Below, in pieces: positions 13,606 to 22,410 of a DNA stretch of 41,847 bases. The position numbers were made by a program, and so were the translations under genes. This DNA is from a virus. Below the pieces are notes generated by a model. That model did not search any database and was not told the DNA's origin. It saw only the letters and a list, made by a program, of their open reading frames with translations. How positions within the stretch are numbered: position 1 is the stretch's first letter; the number at the start of each line of letters is the position of its first letter. Location: positions 1-41,847 of IMG/VR virus record IMGVR_UViG_3300047171_000023. One strand, written 5' to 3'.

Positions 13606-15155
13606 GCACCGCGCTCGATCTGCCTGATGTGTTTCTGCCCTATCAGCAGCGGCTTATGGCCGGCACGGCGATGTCCGCGGTGCTGGTGGTCGAGAAGTCG
13701 CGGCGCACCGGGTATTCGTGGGCGGCCGCGGCGATCGCGGTGCTGACGGCGGCGGCGGGGATCGGTGCCGGCGGCATGGACGTGTTTTATATGGGCTACA
13801 ACTTAGAGATGGCGCGAGAGTTCATCGACTATTGCGCGGAGTGGGCGCGCCAGGTCGAGCCGGCCGCGGCCGAGGTGGATGAGACGCTGTTCGAGGATGG
13901 GCCGGAGAAGTCGATCCGCGCGTTCCGGGTGAAATTCGCATCCGGGTTCAAGGTGCTCGCGCTGCCCTCCGCGCCGCGCGCGCTGCGCGGTATGCAGGGG
14001 TTGGTGATCATTGACGAGGCGGCGTTCCATGATGAGCTGGAAGAGCTGCTGAAATCGGCCTTCGCGCTGCTGATCTGGGGTGGGCGGATCATTGTGATCT
14101 CGACCCATAATGGCGAGACCAATCCGTTCAACGTGCTGGTGCAGGACATCCGCGCCGGGCGCCGGCCTTATGAGTTGCAGCGGCTGACGTTTGATGAGGC
14201 GTTGGCGCAAGGCCTGTATCAGCGCATCTGCCTGACCACCAAAAAGACCTGGTCGCCGGAGGCCGAGACGGCGTGGCGCACCGAGATCATCGGTTTCTAC
14301 GGCGATGGTGCTGATGAGGAATTGTTCGTCGTGCCATCCGCCAGCGCGGGCAGCTACCTTTCGGGCGCGCTGATCGAGGCGCGGATGGAAGTGGGGATTC
14401 CGGTGGCGCGGTGGAACTGCGCATCGGGGTTCGGCGAATGGGCCGAGCATCTGCGCAAGGCCGAGGCTTCGCACTGGATCGAGACCGAGTTGGAGCCGAT
14501 CGTCACCGCGCTGCCGAAGGATGGGCGCTACGCGATCGGGCTGGATTTCGCGCGCAAGGGCGATTTGACCGTGGTGTGGGTGTTTGCGGTGGGGCGCGAT
14601 CTGGTGCGGCGCACGGCGCTGGTGATCGAACTGCGCGACTGCCCGTTTCGGCAGCAGGAGCAGGTGTTTTTCTGGCTTGGTGATCGGCTGGTCAATTTTG
14701 TCGCCGCCCTCGATGCGACCGGCAACGGCATGTATCTGGCCGAGGTGGCGGCGCAGCGGTTCGGCGCACGGGTGATCCAGGTGATGCTGTCGGAGAGCTG
14801 GTACCGCGAGCAGATGCCGCCGTGGAAAGCCGCGTTCGAGGACGCGATGCTGACGCTGCCGCGCGATCGGGACATTCTGAGCGATCATCGCGCGGTCGGG
14901 TTGGTGCGCGGGGTTGCCAAGGTGATCGAGCGGTCCGGCGATGTTGGCAAGAAGCGCCACGGGGATTCGGCGATCGCTTCGGCGCTGGCGTATTTCGCGT
15001 CGCGCGAGGAGCCGGAAGAATACGCCTATGATCCGGTGCGCAACGACACCAAAGAGGCGCGGAAATGGCACGATCGCGCGCCGGCGGATGAGGATGATGA
15101 ACGGGCGGCGGGACGCGATTGGATGCCGCCGTTGCGCGGGGGGGTGATGGCATGA
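13602..15155 (+). CDS. Large terminase subunit (Mu gp28-like)
   Basis: At 517 aa (GTG start overlapping the previous stop) it shows a terminase-type Walker A variant EKSRRTGYSW (31-40), Walker B LVIIDEAAF with D138/E139, coupling motif IISTHNGE-like (V-I-S-T-H-N-G-E), and a C-terminal RNase H-like nuclease with YAIGLDFARKGDLT (D315). The enzyme cuts the host DNA next to the integrated phage and drives headful packaging into proheads. It is well conserved and apparently intact. Confidence 0.93.
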   Translation: MSTALDLPDVFLPYQQRLMAGTAMSAVLVVEKSRRTGYSWAAAAIAVLTAAAGIGAGGMDVFYMGYNLEMAREFIDYCAEWARQVEPAAAEVDETLFEDGPEKSIRAFRVKFASGFKVLALPSAPRALRGMQGLVIIDEAAFHDELEELLKSAFALLIWGGRIIVISTHNGETNPFNVLVQDIRAGRRPYELQRLTFDEALAQGLYQRICLTTKKTWSPEAETAWRTEIIGFYGDGADEELFVVPSASAGSYLSGALIEARMEVGIPVARWNCASGFGEWAEHLRKAEASHWIETELEPIVTALPKDGRYAIGLDFARKGDLTVVWVFAVGRDLVRRTALVIELRDCPFRQQEQVFFWLGDRLVNFVAALDATGNGMYLAEVAAQRFGARVIQVMLSESWYREQMPPWKAAFEDAMLTLPRDRDILSDHRAVGLVRGVAKVIERSGDVGKKRHGDSAIASALAYFASREEPEEYAYDPVRNDTKEARKWHDRAPADEDDERAAGRDWMPPLRGGVMA

Positions 15156-15475
15156 TCGAGAATGCGCGCGAGACCGGCGAGCGGGAAGAGACGGCGGCGG
15201 AGGACGCGCATCGCCAGGCGCGATCTGAAGCGATGTACATCGGCCAGATCGTCACGCGGTTGATGGCGAGCGATGCGATGAAATTCCCAGCCAATGCCGA
15301 GTTTCTGAAGCGGCTCGATCTGGCGCTGAACGTTTACAACGGCACCGTGGCGCGGGGCGATATCGATCGGGTGAAGGATATGGCCTGGAAATGGCGACGG
15401 CAGATGCCGGCATCGCCGTTGACGCCGAAACTGCCGCCGGATGATCCGATCGTGAAGGAGATGGGACTTGCTTAA
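15152..15475 (+). CDS. Hypothetical protein between terminase and portal
   Basis: The 107-aa product overlaps the terminase stop by 4 bp. An acidic N-terminus (ENARETGEREETAAEDAHRQ) is followed by a helical region (IVTRLMASDAM...FLKRLDLALNVYNG) and a proline-rich C-terminus. I recognise no family; position suggests a packaging or portal accessory. Confidence 0.5.
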   Translation: MIENARETGEREETAAEDAHRQARSEAMYIGQIVTRLMASDAMKFPANAEFLKRLDLALNVYNGTVARGDIDRVKDMAWKWRRQMPASPLTPKLPPDDPIVKEMGLA

Positions 15476-15692
15476 GCCGATCGCGCAGATGAGCGCCGCC
15501 GAGCTGCGCGCCGAACTCGATGCGGCGATGGAGGCCGAAAAACTGGCGGAATATCAGAACGGCCTGACCGCGTGGCTCACTGCGCGTGATGCCGCGATCG
15601 AGCGCCAACGTCTGTGCGTCGACGAGATGGCGCGCAGACAGGCGCATTGGGAAGCGGTGAACGGTGCCATGGGAGGGATGAGCGGTGGCTGA
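15468..15692 (+). CDS. Small coiled-coil protein before the portal
   Basis: The 74-aa frame starts at TTG 15468; an ATG at 15489 is a possible alternative. It is one long charged helix (AAELRAELDAAMEAEKLAEY ... RLCVDEMARRQ) ending MGGMSGG. Its stop overlaps the portal GTG. Function unknown. Confidence 0.45.
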   Translation: MLKPIAQMSAAELRAELDAAMEAEKLAEYQNGLTAWLTARDAAIERQRLCVDEMARRQAHWEAVNGAMGGMSGG

Positions 15693-17385
15693 ACCGATGT
15701 CGTCGCTGGTCGATCAATACGGCGCGCAGATCCCGCGCAAGCTGCTGACGCAGGAGATATCGGCGCCGGATTACCAGAGCGCGCGGCCGCCGTTCGAGGG
15801 GCATGTCGCGTTCGGCATGTCGCCGCAGCGGTTGGGTGCGATCATCCGCGCGGCGGACGCCGGCAACACGCTCGAATGGATGATCTTGGCCGAAGAGATC
15901 GAGGAGCTGTTTCCGCATTACTACGCGGTGCTCAGCAAGCGCCGCCGCCAGGTGACGCAGCTGCCGATGACGGTGACGACGGCACCGGACATCAAGAACG
16001 GCGAGAAGCACGCGGATTTTGTCCGCGCATGGCTCGCCACCGGGATGCTCGATCATGCGCTGTACGATGTGACGGATGCGATCGGGAAAGGGTTCTCGGT
16101 TTCGGAGATCATGTGGGAGACCAAGCCGGGCGTCGTGCGCCCGGCGGAAATCCGCTGGCGCACGCCACGGTTTTTCGAGCTGAGCTGGGAAGATGGCGAG
16201 ACGTTGTGGCTGCGCACCCTGGCCGGGTTCGAGGAGCTGGCGAAGCACAAGTTTCTGGTGCATCGCCACCCGAGCAAATCGGGCGGTCCGGTGCGGTCCG
16301 GCCTGACGCGGGCGGTGGCGTTTCTGTGGATGTTTTCGAGCTACACGCTGCGCGACTGGGCGGTATTCACGCAAGCCTATGGGCTGCCGGTGCGGGTGGG
16401 CACGTATGGGCCGGGCGCTTCGGAATCGGACAAGCGGGTGTTGTGGCGGGCGGTGAGTTCGATCGCCGGTGATCTGGCGGCGATCATCCCGGCCTCGATG
16501 AAGATGGAGTTCATCGAGCCGAAGGGGAAGGAAGGTGTTGATCTCTATCCGGTGCGCGCAAACTGGTTGAACTACGAGGTCAGCAAGCTGGTGCTGGGCT
16601 CGACCGCCAGCACGGATGCGATCTCGGGTGGGCATGCGGTGGGCCAGGAGCATCGGGCGGCCGAGCAGGATGTCGAGCGGTATGATGCGCGGCTGCTGCA
16701 AAACTCGATCACGCGGCAGCTGGTGGCGACAATGATCGCCTTCACGTTCGGGCCGCAGGACGCGTATCCGCAGGTGACGATCGGCCGGCCGGAGCAGGTG
16801 CCGATGAGCGATGTGATCGCGGCGGTGGCGGATTTGGGGCCGCTGGGGTTCAAGGTGAAGGCGGCGGAGATCAGGGATCGGTTGCAGCTGACCAAGCCGG
16901 AAGACGGCGATGAGGTGCTGGGGCCGCCGCCGCCACCACCGCCTGGTGCGCCTGGCGCGGGCGGTGCGGCGGGGTCGAGCGATCCGACTGCGGCGGCTGC
17001 CTTGAAGATCAAGGCCAATCCGCATCCCGAGATCAATCCGCTGTCGGATGAGCGGGCGCTGCATGCGGTGCAGGGGGCGCTCCTCGGGCGTTTCGTGGCG
17101 ATGCACGCGGCGCAAGGCGGTGGGTTAAAGACGGAGATGCCGGCGGTGTTTGATGCGCTCTCGGCGCAGATATCGGCCGAGGCCACCGGCGCGCTGGAGG
17201 GTATGACCGAGCAGCTGCGCGCGGTGATGATGTCCGCGACCGATCTGGCGGATTTCGCGGCGAAGCTGGCGCCGCTCAAACTCGACGATGCCGCGTTCGA
17301 GGCGGCGATGGCGCGGGGCATGGCGCTTGCGCATCTGGCAGGACAAGCGGCATTGTTGGACGAATTGCAGCCCGCGAAGGGATAG
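15685..17385 (+). CDS. Portal protein (Mu gp29-like, DUF935)
   Basis: The 566-aa protein (GTG start) has the DUF935 layout: an N-terminal arm (LVDQYGAQIPRKLLTQEI), FVRAWLATGMLDHALYDVTDAIGKGFSVSEI, and a central AVFTQAYGLPVRVGTYGPGA segment. A proline run (PPPPPPPGAPGAG) near residue 413 separates core from tail. Portal dodecamers form the DNA gate at one capsid vertex and dock the terminase. Confidence 0.92.
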   Translation: MAEPMSSLVDQYGAQIPRKLLTQEISAPDYQSARPPFEGHVAFGMSPQRLGAIIRAADAGNTLEWMILAEEIEELFPHYYAVLSKRRRQVTQLPMTVTTAPDIKNGEKHADFVRAWLATGMLDHALYDVTDAIGKGFSVSEIMWETKPGVVRPAEIRWRTPRFFELSWEDGETLWLRTLAGFEELAKHKFLVHRHPSKSGGPVRSGLTRAVAFLWMFSSYTLRDWAVFTQAYGLPVRVGTYGPGASESDKRVLWRAVSSIAGDLAAIIPASMKMEFIEPKGKEGVDLYPVRANWLNYEVSKLVLGSTASTDAISGGHAVGQEHRAAEQDVERYDARLLQNSITRQLVATMIAFTFGPQDAYPQVTIGRPEQVPMSDVIAAVADLGPLGFKVKAAEIRDRLQLTKPEDGDEVLGPPPPPPPGAPGAGGAAGSSDPTAAAALKIKANPHPEINPLSDERALHAVQGALLGRFVAMHAAQGGGLKTEMPAVFDALSAQISAEATGALEGMTEQLRAVMMSATDLADFAAKLAPLKLDDAAFEAAMARGMALAHLAGQAALLDELQPAKG

Positions 17386-17389
17386 TCCG

Positions 17390-18496
17390 ATGCCAACCAC
17401 CGCCGAAGCGGTCCGGCTGCCGTACAAAGAGGCGATCGATTTTTTCCGCCAGAAGGTGAGCGTGCCGTCCGCGCATTGGACGCAGGTGATGGACCAGGCG
17501 CATGCGCGCTCGTTCGCGGTGGCCGGAGCGACCGATAAGGCGCTGATCGAAGATCTGCGCGGCGCGGTCGATAAGGCGATCGCGGAGGGTACCGGGTTCA
17601 AGGCGTTCCAGACCGAGTTCGATGCGATCGTGCAGAAACACGGCTGGGTGCATCACGGGCATCCGCAGTGGCGGGCGCGGGTGATCTATGAGACCAACAT
17701 GAGCACGGCGGCGGCCGCCGGGCGGTATGCCCAGGCGACGCAGCCGGATGTGCTGGCGGCGTTTCCCTACTGGGAATGGTATCACACGCCGGTGCAGCGC
17801 CCCCGGCCGCAGCACGTGGCCTGGTCAGGGATGATCCTGCGGGCGGATGATCCGTTCTGGGATACGCATTACCCGCCGTGCGGCTGGGGTTGCCGGTGCA
17901 TTGTGTATTCGGTGTCGGAAGGCGATTTGCGCCGGCGCGGCAAAAAAGGGCCGGATGCATCGCCGAAGATCGAGTGGCGGGATTACATCAACAAGACGAC
18001 GGGTGTGGTGACCAAGGTGCCGACCGGGGTTGATCCTGGCTTCGTCGGCAATCCGGGCAAGATTTGGAAAATGGGCGCGAAGGCACCGATGGAAGCGCCG
18101 AAGGTGACGGCGATCGGCGCGACACCGCCGGTGCTGGCGCCGGACGGTGAGGCCAGCGTGTCGCCCGAGACGCTGCGGGCGTTCATCAATGAGCCGGAGG
18201 GCGCGGTGCAGGTTGGCGTGCCGAGCGATGCCATGACCAGCGCTGACGGGAAGGCCACGCGGATATTGCTGCCGGCGGAGACGATGAAGGTGGCGATGAA
18301 GGATGCGATCGATGAGAGCGTGCTGCGCCGGTTGCCAGCGATCATCGCGGAACCGGCATCGATCGAGCATGGCGCGGATGGCGGCGTGACGCTGACCGGC
18401 AAGAAGCGTGCGGACGGCAAGCACCTGGTGCTCACCCTCCAGCACAACAAGGCACTCAATGCGCTGGTGATCCTGCTGCTGCGATTGCTCGGCTGA
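17390..18496 (+). CDS. Minor head protein, Mu F-like
   Basis: The 368-aa protein (ATG 17390) has the Mu F-like head-morphogenesis region at about 60-190: RVIYETNMSTAAAAGRYAQA, then the WYHTPVQRPRPQHVAWSGMI stretch and DTHYPPCGWGCRCIV, the conserved cysteine motif of the family. The C-terminal 110 residues (APDGEASVSPETL...HLVLTLQHNKALNAL) are a separate domain I cannot name. It is needed for head assembly and may be injected with DNA. Confidence 0.88.
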   Translation: MPTTAEAVRLPYKEAIDFFRQKVSVPSAHWTQVMDQAHARSFAVAGATDKALIEDLRGAVDKAIAEGTGFKAFQTEFDAIVQKHGWVHHGHPQWRARVIYETNMSTAAAAGRYAQATQPDVLAAFPYWEWYHTPVQRPRPQHVAWSGMILRADDPFWDTHYPPCGWGCRCIVYSVSEGDLRRRGKKGPDASPKIEWRDYINKTTGVVTKVPTGVDPGFVGNPGKIWKMGAKAPMEAPKVTAIGATPPVLAPDGEASVSPETLRAFINEPEGAVQVGVPSDAMTSADGKATRILLPAETMKVAMKDAIDESVLRRLPAIIAEPASIEHGADGGVTLTGKKRADGKHLVLTLQHNKALNALVILLLRLLG

Positions 18497-19002
18497 TGCC
18501 GGGGGTGAACTTCACCGTCGAGTTCGATCAGCGGCCGGTGATCGATGCGCTGGCGCGGCTGGCTGCGGTGGGCGAGCGGCCGGAGCGGTTGATGGCGCTG
18601 CTGGGCGAGCGCCTGGTGGATTCCACGCGGCGGCGGTTCGAGACCAATGTGGGGCCGGATGGCGCGGCGTGGGCGCCCCTGAATGCGGCCTATGCGGAGG
18701 TGCGCAGGCCGGGGCCGATCCTGGTGCAATCGGGCAATCTGCGGGACTCGGTGCATTTCGAGACGGCGGGGCGCACCGTTCGGATTGGCAGCTCGATGAT
18801 CTACGCGGCGGTTCACCAGTTCGGCGCGGTGATCAAACCGGTGCGGGCGAAGGCGCTGGTGTTCGAGCTGGGCACCAAGGGGGTCATTCGGGTGAAAAGC
18901 GTGCGAATTCCGGCGCGGCCGTACCTGGGGATCAGCGCGGCCGATGCGGAGATGATCATCGAGGATACGCTGGCGTTCGTGGAGCGGGTTTTCGAGGCGT
19001 GA
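18496..19002 (+). CDS. Virion morphogenesis protein, Mu G-like
   Basis: The 168-aa protein matches the phage virion-morphogenesis (Mu G / P2 S tail-completion) family: RFETNVGPDGAAWAPLN near residue 48, LVQSGNLRDSVHFE at about 75-88, and VHQFGAVIKPVRAKALVF, then IPARPYLGISAAD. It joins or completes head and tail. It is the last gene of late block 1; the intergenic gap after it corresponds to the Mu G-I junction. Confidence 0.9.
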   Translation: MPGVNFTVEFDQRPVIDALARLAAVGERPERLMALLGERLVDSTRRRFETNVGPDGAAWAPLNAAYAEVRRPGPILVQSGNLRDSVHFETAGRTVRIGSSMIYAAVHQFGAVIKPVRAKALVFELGTKGVIRVKSVRIPARPYLGISAADAEMIIEDTLAFVERVFEA

Positions 19003-19034
19003 GCGGCGGATGCGCGGCGCAGGGACCGGTCGGA

Positions 19035-19067
19035 TTTTAAGACGAGCTTAAGACGCCCTAAAATGGG
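19035..19067. repeat. Central 11-bp phased repeats (G-I junction)
   Basis: Three successive 11-mers, TTTTAAGACGA (19035), GCTTAAGACGC (19046) and CCTAAAATGGG (19057), fall in the 246-bp gap at the physical middle of the prophage. CTTAAGACGCCC (19047-19058) is the exact reverse complement of GGGCGTCTTAAG at 318-329 in the left end. Mu has its strong gyrase site between G and I at the same relative place. No T-run or strong hairpin marks it as a terminator. Confidence 0.5.
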
Positions 19068-19194
19068 GTCCAGCGGCTTGCGCCGGATTTTTCGAGCTAC
19101 TACGCTGCCGGGACGGACGCGCCTTGTACGGGCTTAAAACGGCCAGTTCTGATTTCAGGCTCGCGCGCGCGAAAATACCCCGATCCGGAGACGA

Positions 19195-19241
19195 TTGCTA
19201 AACGGCTTGAGCAAGCCGAGCGGTTGCCGCGCCGGTAATCT
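19195..19241 (+). promoter_or_regulatory. Late promoter 2 (PI-like): activator palindrome plus -10
   Basis: TTGCTAAA-CGGC-TTGAGCAA (19195-19214) is followed 21 bp later by TAATCT (19236-19241), a good -10, and the protease ATG at 19249. Spacing nearly matches the element at 9504-9549. There is no Shine-Dalgarno before the ATG. It sits exactly where Mu has PI. Confidence 0.75.
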
Positions 19242-19248
19242 CCGGGCC

Positions 19249-20253
19249 ATGGACGTTTCCTCCCTTTACCTGGGTATTGCCCAACCCGCCGGCGACGGCG
19301 CGGCTCATTCGGTGGTGGCGCAAGCCGCACCGGATTGGCTGCACCTGGTGCCGGCGGGGGTTTTTTATGGGCGGGATGGGCGCGGGCCATACAAGGTCGG
19401 TAACGCCGATGCGGTGATCGCGGCTTCGATGGCCGAGGGCAAGATCGCACTCGATGAAAATCACGCGACGGATTTTGCCCAGACCACGGGCGTCGCCAGT
19501 CCCGCGCGGGGCTGGTTCGACCGGCTGGAAGCACGCGCCGATGGGATTTGGGGTCATGTCGAATGGAACGAGTCCGGCGCGGCGTTGATGACCGATAAGG
19601 CTTATCGCGGCGTTTCGCCGGTGTTTACCCACAGTAAAGACGGCTCGGTCACGCGGATATTGCGCGCGGCGCTGACCAACACGCCGAACATCGCGCAGCT
19701 GGCGACGCTGCACAGCGCGGCTGACCCCGCGAAACCCTCGGCTCAATCCACAGGAGTGATGATGGAACTTTCCACAGTGCGGCATGCCCTTGGGCTGCCG
19801 GACACGGCGGATGAGGCAGCCTGCCTTGTCGCCATGAACGCGCAGCGGGAGACCGTGGCGCGCCAGAGCGAGCAGATCGCCACATTCGGCAAGACGACTG
19901 TGCCGGTGGATCGGGTGATCGCGCTGCAAACCGAGATCGCGACGATCAAGCAGGGGCAGGCGCACGACAAGGCGGTTGCCGTGATCGATGCGGCGATCGC
20001 CGCGGGCAAGCCGATCGTGGCCGTGCGCGAGCAACTGATCGCGCAGCACATGAGCGATCCCGCGACCGTCGAGACGCTGATCGCTGGGATGCCCTCGATC
20101 CACGCCGCGCGCGGTGGTGATGGCAAGTTCAAGGCTGGCGAAGACCCCGAAATGATGTCGTCCGAGGATACCGCGGTGTGCTCGAAAATGGGCATCGAGC
20201 CGGGGGCGTTCAAAGCGTGGCGCAAGGCGCAGCGTGAGAAGGGAGCGAACTGA
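19249..20253 (+). CDS. Prohead protease with C-terminal scaffold (Mu I/Z-like)
   Basis: The 334-aa protein resembles the Mu-like I protease family: WLHLVPAGVFYGRDGRGPYKV, I-A-L-D-E-N-H-A-T-D-F-A and GIWGHVEWNESG...YRGVSPVF. The C-terminal half is a helical scaffold (VMMELSTVRHALGLPD ... QIATFGKTT), ending FKAWRKAQREKG. The protease matures the prohead and cleaves the scaffold. ATG 19249 is chosen over TTG 19195 because the latter is the first base of the activator palindrome. The start seems leaderless. Confidence 0.88.
   Translation: MDVSSLYLGIAQPAGDGAAHSVVAQAAPDWLHLVPAGVFYGRDGRGPYKVGNADAVIAASMAEGKIALDENHATDFAQTTGVASPARGWFDRLEARADGIWGHVEWNESGAALMTDKAYRGVSPVFTHSKDGSVTRILRAALTNTPNIAQLATLHSAADPAKPSAQSTGVMMELSTVRHALGLPDTADEAACLVAMNAQRETVARQSEQIATFGKTTVPVDRVIALQTEIATIKQGQAHDKAVAVIDAAIAAGKPIVAVREQLIAQHMSDPATVETLIAGMPSIHAARGGDGKFKAGEDPEMMSSEDTAVCSKMGIEPGAFKAWRKAQREKGAN
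19762..20253 (+). CDS. Nested in-frame scaffold protein (Mu Z-like)
   Basis: Within the protease frame, AGGAG (19752-19756) lies 5 bp before ATG 19762 (a second ATG at 19759 is adjacent), in frame with the outer gene. It would give a 163-aa protein equal to the scaffold half. Mu makes scaffold Z the same way from inside gene I, giving excess scaffold without protease. That the inner start has a Shine-Dalgarno while the outer one lacks it supports independent, stronger translation. Confidence 0.65.
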   Translation: MELSTVRHALGLPDTADEAACLVAMNAQRETVARQSEQIATFGKTTVPVDRVIALQTEIATIKQGQAHDKAVAVIDAAIAAGKPIVAVREQLIAQHMSDPATVETLIAGMPSIHAARGGDGKFKAGEDPEMMSSEDTAVCSKMGIEPGAFKAWRKAQREKGAN

Positions 20254-20702
20254 TGGCGCTTTCAGCACCGATCATTCTGGCCCGGCGCGGCGCGCGCTCC
20301 GGCCGCACCGATTTCGGCTATCCGGTGGCGCCGGGTGTCACTGTCTATGGCGGCGCCGTCGTGGGCTTGAATGCGGCCGGGCAGCTGCAACCGATCCAGA
20401 CGGCGGCCGGCACCGTCGCGGGCATCGCCACCACCGCCTGCGTCGCGTTCGCGGGCATCGCGGTGGACACCTACCCCAACGTCGGTGTGGCCACGCCGAG
20501 CCCGCAGCCGCTGGTGGCCGCGCGCGAGTGCTACATGATGACCGTGCCGGGCGCGGTTTTTTCGAACATCGGGCAGCCGGTCTATGCGGTGGATGACGGC
20601 ACGCTCACGCTGATCCAGCCGACCACCGGTTTCACCGGCGCGATCGGCATTCTCGCCGGCATCGAAAACGGCAACACCTTCGTTCTGATTACGGGAGCCT
20701 GA
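20253..20702 (+). CDS. Capsid decoration/cement-like protein (DUF2190-like)
   Basis: The 149-aa all-beta protein reads GYPVAPGVTVYGGAVVGLNA, G-I-A-T-T-A-C-V-A-F-A-G, MTVPGAVFSNIGQPVYAVDD and ends in a G-I-L-A-G-I-E-N-G-N-T-F-V strand, like cement proteins found just before the major capsid gene. It probably stabilises the capsid shell. It begins at ATG 20253, sharing the last base of the scaffold stop. Confidence 0.75.
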   Translation: MALSAPIILARRGARSGRTDFGYPVAPGVTVYGGAVVGLNAAGQLQPIQTAAGTVAGIATTACVAFAGIAVDTYPNVGVATPSPQPLVAARECYMMTVPGAVFSNIGQPVYAVDDGTLTLIQPTTGFTGAIGILAGIENGNTFVLITGA

Positions 20703-20703
20703 T

Positions 20704-21645
20704 ATGCCGCAGATCAATCTGCCGCTGTTGTTGTCGATCAATGACGCGGTCAACATGTCGTTCAACACACAGTTGTACGCGACGCCGAGCCTTTACAAGA
20801 AATGGTCGTTTCTCGCGACCAGCACCGGCCGCAGCGAGTTGTATCCGCGCCTCGACATGCTTCCGGGCCTGCGTCGCTGGACCGGCGACCGCGTGGTCTA
20901 TGATCTGTCGGCCAAATTCTTCACCATCGAGAACGAGCCGTTCGAAGAGACCATCCGCGCCGACGCGCACCAGGTGGAGGATGACCAGTATGGCTTCCTC
21001 TCCGGCGTTGCCGCGCAGATCGGCCAGGATGCGGCACAGCAGCCGGATTTGATGACCACGGGGCTGTTTCGGAACGGCACGACGCAGCCGACCTATGACG
21101 GGCAGTATTTTTTCGACACCGCGCATCCGAATTACAATGCGCTGGGCCAGCCGACCGCACTGCCGAACTATATGCCGGCGACCAATGGCTACACCGGCCC
21201 GAGCTGGTATTTGTTGGACACGTCGAAGGTGCAGAAGCCGTTTATTTTCCAGACGCGCCAGCCGTTCCGCATCGTGCCGAAATTCTCGCTGACCGATAAT
21301 CCGGTGTTTTTCGACAAGGAAATCATCTGGGGCGTCGATGGCCGGTGCGCGGCCGGGTATGGGCTGTGGCAACTGGCGTACCGGAGCGACAACGCCCTGA
21401 CCGTCGCCAATCTGGAGACGGCGCGCGCCGCGATGGCGGCACTGCGCCGGCCGAACGGCACGCCGATGGGTATTGGCATGACCGGCTTGCAGCTGGTGGT
21501 GCCGACGTCGCTGTATCCGCAGGCGCGGGCTTATTGCGAGAACGAGTTCCTGCCCGCGGGTGATCCGCTGGTCGGCACATCGGGCACGGCGTCCAACACC
21601 TTCAAGGGGCTGGCGACGGCGATTGAAAACCCCTGGCTGAACTGA
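20704..21645 (+). CDS. Major capsid protein (Mu T-like)
   Basis: The 313-aa protein matches the Mu gpT family: INLPLLLSINDAVNMSFN at the N-terminus, WSFLATSTGRSELYPRLDML, a YDGQYFFDTAHPNY motif and IGMTGLQLVVPTSLYPQARA near the C-terminus. It forms the icosahedral HK97-fold shell. It follows the cement gene after 1 bp and is within late block 2. Confidence 0.93.
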   Translation: MPQINLPLLLSINDAVNMSFNTQLYATPSLYKKWSFLATSTGRSELYPRLDMLPGLRRWTGDRVVYDLSAKFFTIENEPFEETIRADAHQVEDDQYGFLSGVAAQIGQDAAQQPDLMTTGLFRNGTTQPTYDGQYFFDTAHPNYNALGQPTALPNYMPATNGYTGPSWYLLDTSKVQKPFIFQTRQPFRIVPKFSLTDNPVFFDKEIIWGVDGRCAAGYGLWQLAYRSDNALTVANLETARAAMAALRRPNGTPMGIGMTGLQLVVPTSLYPQARAYCENEFLPAGDPLVGTSGTASNTFKGLATAIENPWLN

Positions 21646-21655
21646 GGCATCGATC

Positions 21656-21931
21656 ATGGATCAGAAACTGGTCGTATTCTGCCGCGTGCCGGGCCGGTGG
21701 CGCGCCGGCATGCAGCATCCGCAGGTCGCGGAATATCCGCTCTCGCATTTCAGCGCGGCACAGCTGGCCGAATTGCGCGGCGACGAGGCGTTCAGCCTCG
21801 CGATCGGCGAAATGGCCACGCCCGCCATGGTCGAGCAGCTGATGGGCAACGCGTTCGCCCGTGAGCACGATGCCGCGCGCAAGGTTGCGGCGGTCGAAAG
21901 CGGCAAACCGGGCAAAGGGGCCAAGGCTTAA
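21656..21931 (+). CDS. Mu gp35-like small structural protein
   Basis: The 91-aa protein between the capsid and gp36-like genes has an RVPGRWRAGMQHPQVAEYPL segment followed by SAAQLAELRGDEAFSLA, the N-terminal pattern of the gp35 family, and a lysine-rich end (GKPGKGAKA). It is probably a minor head component. Confidence 0.65.
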   Translation: MDQKLVVFCRVPGRWRAGMQHPQVAEYPLSHFSAAQLAELRGDEAFSLAIGEMATPAMVEQLMGNAFAREHDAARKVAAVESGKPGKGAKA

Positions 21932-21933
21932 CC

Positions 21934-22410
21934 ATGGCTTACGCGGCCGTCAGCGACATGATCGATCGGTTCGGCCAGGCGGAGATGATCCGCCTGTCGA
22001 CCGCCGATGGCGCGCCGATGGTCAGCGTGAACGGCGAGATGATCGACCGCGCGCTCGATGATGCTTCCGCGATCATCGATACGTGGCTGCGCAAGCGTTA
22101 CCGGATGCCGTTGACGGTCGCACCCCCGGAAATTCGCCGGGCGTGCTGCATTCTGGCGCGGTATGATTTGAGTATCGGTGAGCAGCGCAATCCTTCGGAA
22201 CAGACGATCGAGGACCGCAAGGAGGTGATGACCTGGTTGCGCGCGATCGGCGCGGGGACGGCGTTGCTCGATCTGGCCGAAGTGCCGGTATCGGATCAGA
22301 GCTACGCCACGCAATCGAGCCGGACACAGGTGTATAATCCCGATCCGCTGGCGGATTACGGCACCGGCTGCGGGCCGCAGGTTGATGGGTTCTGGAGCGG
22401 CGGCGCATGA
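21934..22410 (+). CDS. Mu gp36-like head-tail connector (DUF1320)
   Basis: The 158-aa protein shows the DUF1320 pattern: MAYAAVSDMIDRFGQAEMIRL, then ALDDASAIIDTWLRKRYRMP and IRRACCILARYDLS. The family is a head-completion/connector adaptor that binds below the portal. It overlaps the next gene by 4 bp. Confidence 0.88.
   Translation: MAYAAVSDMIDRFGQAEMIRLSTADGAPMVSVNGEMIDRALDDASAIIDTWLRKRYRMPLTVAPPEIRRACCILARYDLSIGEQRNPSEQTIEDRKEVMTWLRAIGAGTALLDLAEVPVSDQSYATQSSRTQVYNPDPLADYGTGCGPQVDGFWSGGA

Noticed and set aside
13803-17115. Long minus-strand ORFs opposite the terminase and portal (also 22648-24183, 28745-30514 and 39553-41091)
   Set aside because: They are antisense shadows produced by high GC content opposite well-recognised structural genes; their products are Arg/His-rich with no domain.
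17390-18496. Toxin-like C-terminal domain on the F-like minor head protein
   Set aside because: The last 110 residues look like a separate domain, but no nuclease or toxin motif could be pointed to, so no function is claimed.
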